Shown piece after piece: positions 59,988 to 64,000 of a DNA stretch of 64,000 nucleotides. The notes under the pieces are model-generated. The model was not told the origin of the DNA. It saw nothing but the letters and a program-made list of their open reading frames with translations, and ran no database searches. Origin of the DNA: Rhodoferax sp. (lineage in GTDB: Bacteria > Pseudomonadota > Gammaproteobacteria > Burkholderiales > Burkholderiaceae_C); assembly GCF_030697375.1 (NCBI RefSeq), contig NZ_JAUYQD010000014.1, positions 27,021 through 91,020 on the forward strand. The letters run 5' to 3'. The number at the start of each line of letters is the position of its first letter. The first letter of the stretch is position 1. The position numbers and the translations under genes are program-made.

Positions 59988-61655
59988 ATGCAACACCTCC
60001 TCAACCTTTTTGCCGCTATCGCTTTGTTGGTCTGGGGAACGTACATCGTGCGCACCGGTGTCTTGCGGGTGATGGGCGCCAACCTTCGCCATGTGCTGGC
60101 GCGCAGCGTGCGCAGCCGCCTGAGCGCCGTTGCGGCCGGGGTGGGGGTGGCAGGGCTGCTGCAGTCCGGCACCGCCACCTGTTTGATACTGGCCTCTTTT
60201 GTCGCCCAGGGCCTGATCCCCACCGGTCCGGCACTGGCGGTCATGCTCGGGGCCGATGTGGGCACCAGCCTGATGGCGGTGGTGTTTTCCTTTGACCTGT
60301 CCTGGCTGTCGCCCCTGCTGATTGTGGTGGGGGTGGTGACTTTTATCTCCAGCGAGAGCACCACCATCGGCCGGCTGGGCCGGGTGGCCATCGGGCTGGG
60401 GGTGATCACCCTGGCCCTGCATCTGATTGTGGCGGCCACCAAGCCCCTGACCCAGGCGCCCGCTGTGGTGGCCCTGTTGGCGGCGCTGCCCAATGAGATC
60501 ATGCTGGAGATTTTTGTCGGCGCATTGCTGTCCGTGCTGAGCTACTCCAGTTTGGCCATTGTGCTGCTCACGGCCACTCTGGCCGCCGCCGGTGTGTTGC
60601 CCTTGGTGGTGGCGCTGGGCCTGGTGCTGGGGGCCAACCTGGGCAGTGGATTGCTGGCCATGATGTCCACCGCCGGCTCAACACCGCAGGCGCGGCGCAT
60701 CCCCCTTGGCAACCTGCTCTACAAAATTGCGGGCTGCTTGATTTTGATGCCCTTGATGCCGCAAATTGCAGTCCACATCACCCGGCTTTCGGACTCGCCG
60801 CTGCACTTGGTGGTGGCGTTTCACCTGCTGTTCAATGTGGCACTGGCGCTGCTGTTTGTGGGCTCGGTCCGGGCGCTGGGTGTGCGGCTGGATGGCTGGT
60901 TGCCAACGCCTGACAAAGCGGGCCAGACCCAGCGCCCACAGCACCTGGACCCCACGGCCTTGACCACGCCTTCGCTGGCCATCTCGTGTGCCGCCCGCGA
61001 AGCCCTGCACCAGGCCGATGTGGTGGAAACCATGTTGCGGGGCATTTTGCCGGTGCTCAAGGACAACGACCTGGCGCTGGCCGAAAACCTGCGCCGCCAG
61101 GACGATACCGTGGACCAGCTGTATTCGGCCATCAAGTTTTACCTGACCCAGATCTCGCGCGCGGCCTTGTCCGAGCGCGAGGGCAAACGCTGGACCGACG
61201 TCATCTCCTTCACCATCAACATGGAGCAAATTGGCGACATCGTGGAGCGTGTCATCCAGGACCTGGAGGACAAGAAAATCCGCAAAAACCGGAGCTTCTC
61301 GGACGCCGGCATGGCGGAGATATGCCATTTGCATGAGCGCCTGCTCGCCAATATGCGCTTGAGCATGAGTGTGTTTCTGGATGGCAGTGTCGAAGACGCC
61401 AAAAAGCTGCTGGCCGAGAAAGTGCTGTTCCGCGACCTGGAGCGCGAATACGCGGCCACCCATTTGGTGCGGCTGCAAAGCAACACCCCCGAGAGCATCA
61501 ACACCAGCGCACTGCACCTGGACCTGATCAGCGACCTCAAGCGCATCAACTCCCTGCTGTGCTCCATCGCCTATCCCATCCTGGATGCGGCCGGGGCCTT
61601 GTCCAAGACCCGTGTCAAAGGGCCTTGGCGCCAGGCCCCACACCTGAAGACGTGA
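59988..61655 (+). CDS. Na/Pi cotransporter family protein with PhoU-like tail
   Basis: A 555-residue membrane protein. Two repeats of the Na/Pi motif are visible: VAGLLQSGTATCLILASFVA and LGLVLGANLGSGLLAMMST with GADVGTSLMAVV. About eight to ten helices lie within residues 1-300. From about 340 a cytoplasmic PhoU-like helical domain follows (LADVVETMLRG-type helices; ISFTINMEQIGDIVERVIQD). It resembles YjbB of E. coli and may export or import phosphate. It is a single gene. Confidence 0.9.
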   Translation: MQHLLNLFAAIALLVWGTYIVRTGVLRVMGANLRHVLARSVRSRLSAVAAGVGVAGLLQSGTATCLILASFVAQGLIPTGPALAVMLGADVGTSLMAVVFSFDLSWLSPLLIVVGVVTFISSESTTIGRLGRVAIGLGVITLALHLIVAATKPLTQAPAVVALLAALPNEIMLEIFVGALLSVLSYSSLAIVLLTATLAAAGVLPLVVALGLVLGANLGSGLLAMMSTAGSTPQARRIPLGNLLYKIAGCLILMPLMPQIAVHITRLSDSPLHLVVAFHLLFNVALALLFVGSVRALGVRLDGWLPTPDKAGQTQRPQHLDPTALTTPSLAISCAAREALHQADVVETMLRGILPVLKDNDLALAENLRRQDDTVDQLYSAIKFYLTQISRAALSEREGKRWTDVISFTINMEQIGDIVERVIQDLEDKKIRKNRSFSDAGMAEICHLHERLLANMRLSMSVFLDGSVEDAKKLLAEKVLFRDLEREYAATHLVRLQSNTPESINTSALHLDLISDLKRINSLLCSIAYPILDAAGALSKTRVKGPWRQAPHLKT

Positions 61656-61682
61656 TGCGCGCGCGCCGGGCGCAGCGTTTAT

Positions 61683-62243
61683 TCAGCGGTACTGGCGAAT
61701 GACGCGGTAGCGTTGCTCCCTGTCCCCCGTGGAGACTGCCAGCGCAAAACGGCGTACCCACCACCGCACCGGCGCAAAGGCACTGGGCGGGGCTGCAGCG
61801 CCCGCACGCCGTGCCAAGGTGACATGGGGTTGGAAGGGACGTGTCTCCACTGGAAGGCCAAGCCCACGCAGCACCTGGCCCAGCCGGTCATGCAGCGCCT
61901 GCAGCGGCGGTGGCACCGCAGCCGTGCACAGCACGGCCAGCCCGTGGGGCCAGAGCTGGGGCTGGTCCAGGTTCAATGCGAAGGGCTGGAACGGCACATC
62001 GGCACCCGCCGCAATGCCTTCGACTTGACCGGCGCCCACATTGCCGATGAAGTGCAGGGTGACATGCCAGTCTGCGGGCAGGTAGCGCACACCCCCGGCG
62101 GGCCAGGCCCAGTGGCTGGCATGGGCGGCCAGCTGCGCACGGACCCCGTCCTCGGGCCACAACGCCAGAAAAAGGCGCTGGGTGGGGGTGGCCTTGCTGG
62201 TATCGGCGCCGGGCTTGCTGCGGGTGGGGAACTGGCGTGCCAT
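61683..62243 (-). CDS. thpR: RNA 2',3'-cyclic phosphodiesterase (2H family)
   Basis: A 186-residue LigT/ThpR protein with both 2H-phosphoesterase motifs: DWHVTLHFIGN (His60, Thr62) and QPHVTLARRAG near residue 144. QRLFLALWPEDGVRAQL is the usual N-terminus. It opens 2',3'-cyclic phosphates on RNA ends. It is convergent with the Na/Pi gene. Confidence 0.9.
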   Translation of the reverse strand: MARQFPTRSKPGADTSKATPTQRLFLALWPEDGVRAQLAAHASHWAWPAGGVRYLPADWHVTLHFIGNVGAGQVEGIAAGADVPFQPFALNLDQPQLWPHGLAVLCTAAVPPPLQALHDRLGQVLRGLGLPVETRPFQPHVTLARRAGAAAPPSAFAPVRWWVRRFALAVSTGDREQRYRVIRQYR

Positions 62244-62264
62244 CGGATTTTAGCAATGAAATAT

Positions 62265-62315
62265 GCCTGTAGCCCCCGTAGAATATGCGCAAGCAGCTAT
62301 CGATTTGAGAGCAAA
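62265..62315 (-). repeat. Dispersed ~50-bp repeat between thpR and the cupin gene
   Basis: The minus strand reads TTTGCTCTCAAATCGATAGC then TGCTTGCGCATATTCTACGG and GGGCTACAGGC, a full member of the family. Confidence 0.75.
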
Positions 62316-62335
62316 TTGAGGTATGCACCTGGGTT

Positions 62336-62698
62336 CTACACCAGGGTCGTACCCGTGTCTTTGGTGTTGGGCGGCTCTATCAGCACAAAAAACGTGTCAC
62401 TCTCGGCCACCGGCCGGTGCTCCACACCCTTGGGCACCACAAACATTTCACCCGGGCCGAGGGTTACGCTGGTTTCGCGCATCTCGATGACCAACGTGCC
62501 TTGCAGCACCAGAAAGAAGTCGTCGGTGTGCTCATGCCGGTGCCAGGGGTAGCTGCCTTGTCCCCTGGCCACCATCACATCGCTGCCATTGCAGTGTGCG
62601 ACCGTGATGGGGGCCCAGGGTTCTGTCAGGGTGGGGAAGAATTGGGAGAGATTGACTTTTTGCATGGGCTTGCGGTTGGTGTGAATCTGGATATTCAT
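62336..62698 (-). CDS. Small cupin-domain protein
   Basis: A 120-residue single-domain cupin. The metal-binding motif 1 is YPWHRHEHTDDFFLVLQG (two His and Glu-equivalent position) and motif 2 is MFVVPKGVEHRPVAES with its His. Such small cupins can be isomerases, mannose-6-phosphate isomerase-like enzymes or sensory proteins; nothing nearby narrows this down. Confidence 0.8.
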   Translation of the reverse strand: MNIQIHTNRKPMQKVNLSQFFPTLTEPWAPITVAHCNGSDVMVARGQGSYPWHRHEHTDDFFLVLQGTLVIEMRETSVTLGPGEMFVVPKGVEHRPVAESDTFFVLIEPPNTKDTGTTLV

Positions 62699-62861
62699 AA
62701 CTTAACAGAAACACATTGCTTCGGTGATGCCGGGGTGACTTCCCCCGGGGCTGGCCCGCCAATAGTGCGGGCGCGTCGGCCCGGTCAGGGCTGGCATTGG
62801 CCCATTCAGCGCTCAACATGAACAGCACACCACCTTTGACGCCACTTTCTGCCCAGTCTTT

Positions 62862-63190
62862 TTGCGCACCGCCAATCCCGAGGACACCCCCATCCGCTGT
62901 ACCACCTGGCCCTGTGGGGCGGCGAGGCGGCGGGCATCTCCAACGTCACACCGCCCGGCGTGGTGGGGCCAGTACCACCGAGCTGCCCGTGGGCGAGCAG
63001 GGCATGGTGCTGTTCCGGTCCCCCAATGTGTTCCCCGGTTTTCTGGATGCCGATGACACGGCGCGCGCCTTCACGCCCGAGGGCAGGCTGGCCACCGGCG
63101 ACCTGGGCTTGTGTCCGTGTTGCAAGGTGGGGCGTTTGCAAGTCATTGCCGTGTTACAGGGGCAAGCCCGCTTGCACCTACCCACTTGCG
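62862..63190 (+). pseudogene. Frame-shifted fragment of an AMP-forming acyl-CoA synthetase
   Basis: Around 62970-63115 one frame encodes GEQGMVLFRSPNVFPGFLDA and FTPEGRLATGDLGL. This is the A6-A7 region of AMP-forming ligases with the TGDLG hinge. The stretch before it, in a different frame, reads HPLYHLALWGGEAAGISN, similar to the preceding ligase segment. Start, A3 and A5 motifs and C-terminal domain are missing. The gap from 62699 to 63562 holds only this remnant and the palindrome at 63475. Confidence 0.6.
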
Positions 63191-63474
63191 TGGTGGCGCA
63201 ACTTTGCCGGAGGCCGCCATTGTGAGGGGGGGGCATTGATTTGCATCGCAGAACCAAACGGGCTGGGGGTGGCGCTGCGCGCTGTGTTGGAGCGACCCCG
63301 CACGGGGCAGAACAACACGTTTGCATAGCGACCTGATACAAGCCTTTGTGTCCGCTTGTAGCAATGCTTGCAGGCTGGAGTTATCGCAACCCCGGTCATA
63401 ATCCGATCCAACAAATGGGGGAAGTTTTCAAACCCCTATCGCGACCGCCTCCGCAGGCGGTTCAGTCCAACATG

Positions 63475-63534
63475 GTTTATCAGCCGCGGGAGGTGTTCTT
63501 GGTTTCTACAAACATTGCAGCGCGGCTGATAAAC
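63475..63534. repeat. 14-base inverted repeat around a 32-base loop
   Basis: GTTTATCAGCCGCG (63475-63488) and CGCGGCTGATAAAC (63521-63534) are exact reverse complements. The short hairpin CCGCCT-CCGC-AGGCGG lies just upstream at about 63446-63461. The structure precedes the small secreted protein gene at 63563. Function is unknown; attC-type core sites were looked for and not found. Confidence 0.5.
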
Positions 63535-63562
63535 GCTAATCGTTCGGCGTCTTAGCCACAAC

Positions 63563-63895
63563 ATGACGCGTCGACTGCCCATATTTGGCCTATTTCTAGT
63601 AGCAGCATCAGTCGCGGCAGACGGGTACCCGCCGGAGGTAGCGAAGTACATTGAGCGCCGTGAAATATGTGAGCATTTCCGCCAAGAGCCCTGGCCGGAA
63701 GGTTCCACGGCCGACGACAAGGAGCGAAGGAAATTTATCGCCAGCCAGTTCGAGCGCTACTGCAAAGGCACTGATAAGGCTATTCGAGAACTAAAGAGAA
63801 AGTACAAGAACAACCGGGCGGTAATTGAGAAGCTTGAACAATATGAACCGGACATTGAAGGTAAGCGTCCGGTCTGCGCCATCTTGCGAGGTTGA
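63563..63895 (+). CDS. Small secreted basic protein of unknown function
   Basis: A 110-residue protein with a signal peptide (LFLVAASVAADG). The mature part is charged and mostly helical with four cysteine/charged positions (ICEHFRQEPWPEG, FERYCKGTDKAIRELKRKYK, KRPVCAILRG). No domain is recognised. The amino-acid and codon choice is less GC-biased than in neighbours. It has no obvious partner in the window. Confidence 0.6.
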   Translation: MTRRLPIFGLFLVAASVAADGYPPEVAKYIERREICEHFRQEPWPEGSTADDKERRKFIASQFERYCKGTDKAIRELKRKYKNNRAVIEKLEQYEPDIEGKRPVCAILRG

Positions 63896-63940
63896 AGCGG
63901 ATTTGCCACGCTCGTTGTTTTCAACGACGAGGATGGACAC

Positions 63941-64000
63941 ATGAAAGACACAGACCGCCAGCGCATTGAGCGCTGCTTGGAAGAATTTGCCGCCTGGCGT
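63941..64000 (+). CDS. N-terminal part of an unidentified gene, cut by the window end
   Basis: Twenty codons (MKDTDRQRIERCLEEFAAWR) run off the window. A small hairpin, CGTTG-TTTT-CAACG, at about 63912-63925 precedes it. The start vaguely resembles IS66-type accessory proteins, but that is a guess from 20 residues. Confidence 0.3.
   Translation, partial: MKDTDRQRIERCLEEFAAWR

Noticed and set aside
63475..63540. Integron attC site
   Set aside because: The inverted repeat is perfect and ends in GTTTAT/ATAAAC, but the orientation and sequence do not match the RYYYAAC and GTTRRRY core sites and no integrase is present.

Overview
The window looks like chromosome of a GC-rich betaproteobacterium of the Comamonadaceae (Variovorax/Rhodoferax/Polaromonas type). 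The reasons are the codon usage, the gene families (SenA/SenB with EgtD, paired DUF2760/Hsp70/DUF3731 genes, a non-phosphorylating L-fucose pathway) and six copies of a roughly 50-bp dispersed repeat that I recognise from that family. No replication origin, tRNA, rRNA, CRISPR array or complete insertion sequence was seen.

Layout. 0-8 kb is an accessory stretch: a phosphoesterase cut by the window edge, an OLD-type ATPase/TOPRIM protein, a Fic protein with a degenerate active site, a MNT nucleotidyltransferase whose HEPN toxin partner is reduced to a stub, a crotonase, a GT39-like glycosyltransferase and a GSU2403-type nucleotidyltransferase. Unusual palindromes sharing GTGGCGCAGTT surround the Fic and MNT genes. 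8-15 kb is a seven-gene minus-strand operon around PspA: coiled-coil protein, Sel1-like membrane protein, a PotF-like binding protein fused to two peptidoglycan-binding domains, a membrane coiled-coil protein, PspA/IM30, a tandem AAA+ ATPase and a TerB-like protein. I read it as an undescribed envelope-stress or membrane-remodelling system built on an ESCRT-III-like/AAA pairing. 15-19.4 kb holds a GGDEF-EAL sensor and a MarR-FUSC exporter pair.

19.4-30.5 kb is a lower-GC island. It encodes two secreted proteins, a 2,254-residue Rhs protein ending in a GIY-YIG-like nuclease domain, and a leucine-rich-repeat protein that is the likely immunity factor. A 209-bp imperfect direct repeat, the 3' end of an M50-like peptidase gene, brackets it. 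31-36.5 kb holds DUF2760 and two divergent Hsp70 homologues.

36.8-45.2 kb is a probable selenoneine locus: glutathione reductase, EgtD (hercynine), SenB (selenosugar synthase) and SenA (selenoneine synthase). A PhnDCEE-type ABC transporter sits between senB and senA and is best explained as the selenium-oxyanion importer. A SenC/SelD-type selenophosphate synthetase is not in the window. A fragment resembling a mercuric-reductase tail and an S9 peptidase follow.

47.6-59.9 kb is a complete oxidative L-fucose catabolic locus: mutarotase, RpiR regulator, chemoreceptor, L-fucose dehydrogenase, fuconolactonase, fuconate dehydratase, FAH-family hydrolase, sugar ABC transporter, 2-keto-3-deoxyfuconate dehydrogenase and a divergent IclR regulator. 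A hairpin plus T-run separates the binding-protein gene from the hydrolase gene. 60-64 kb contains a Na/Pi cotransporter, ThpR, a cupin, a decayed acyl-CoA ligase fragment and two small genes at the edge. A 103-bp structured repeat occurs twice (36.6 and 50.5 kb) with base changes that preserve pairing.
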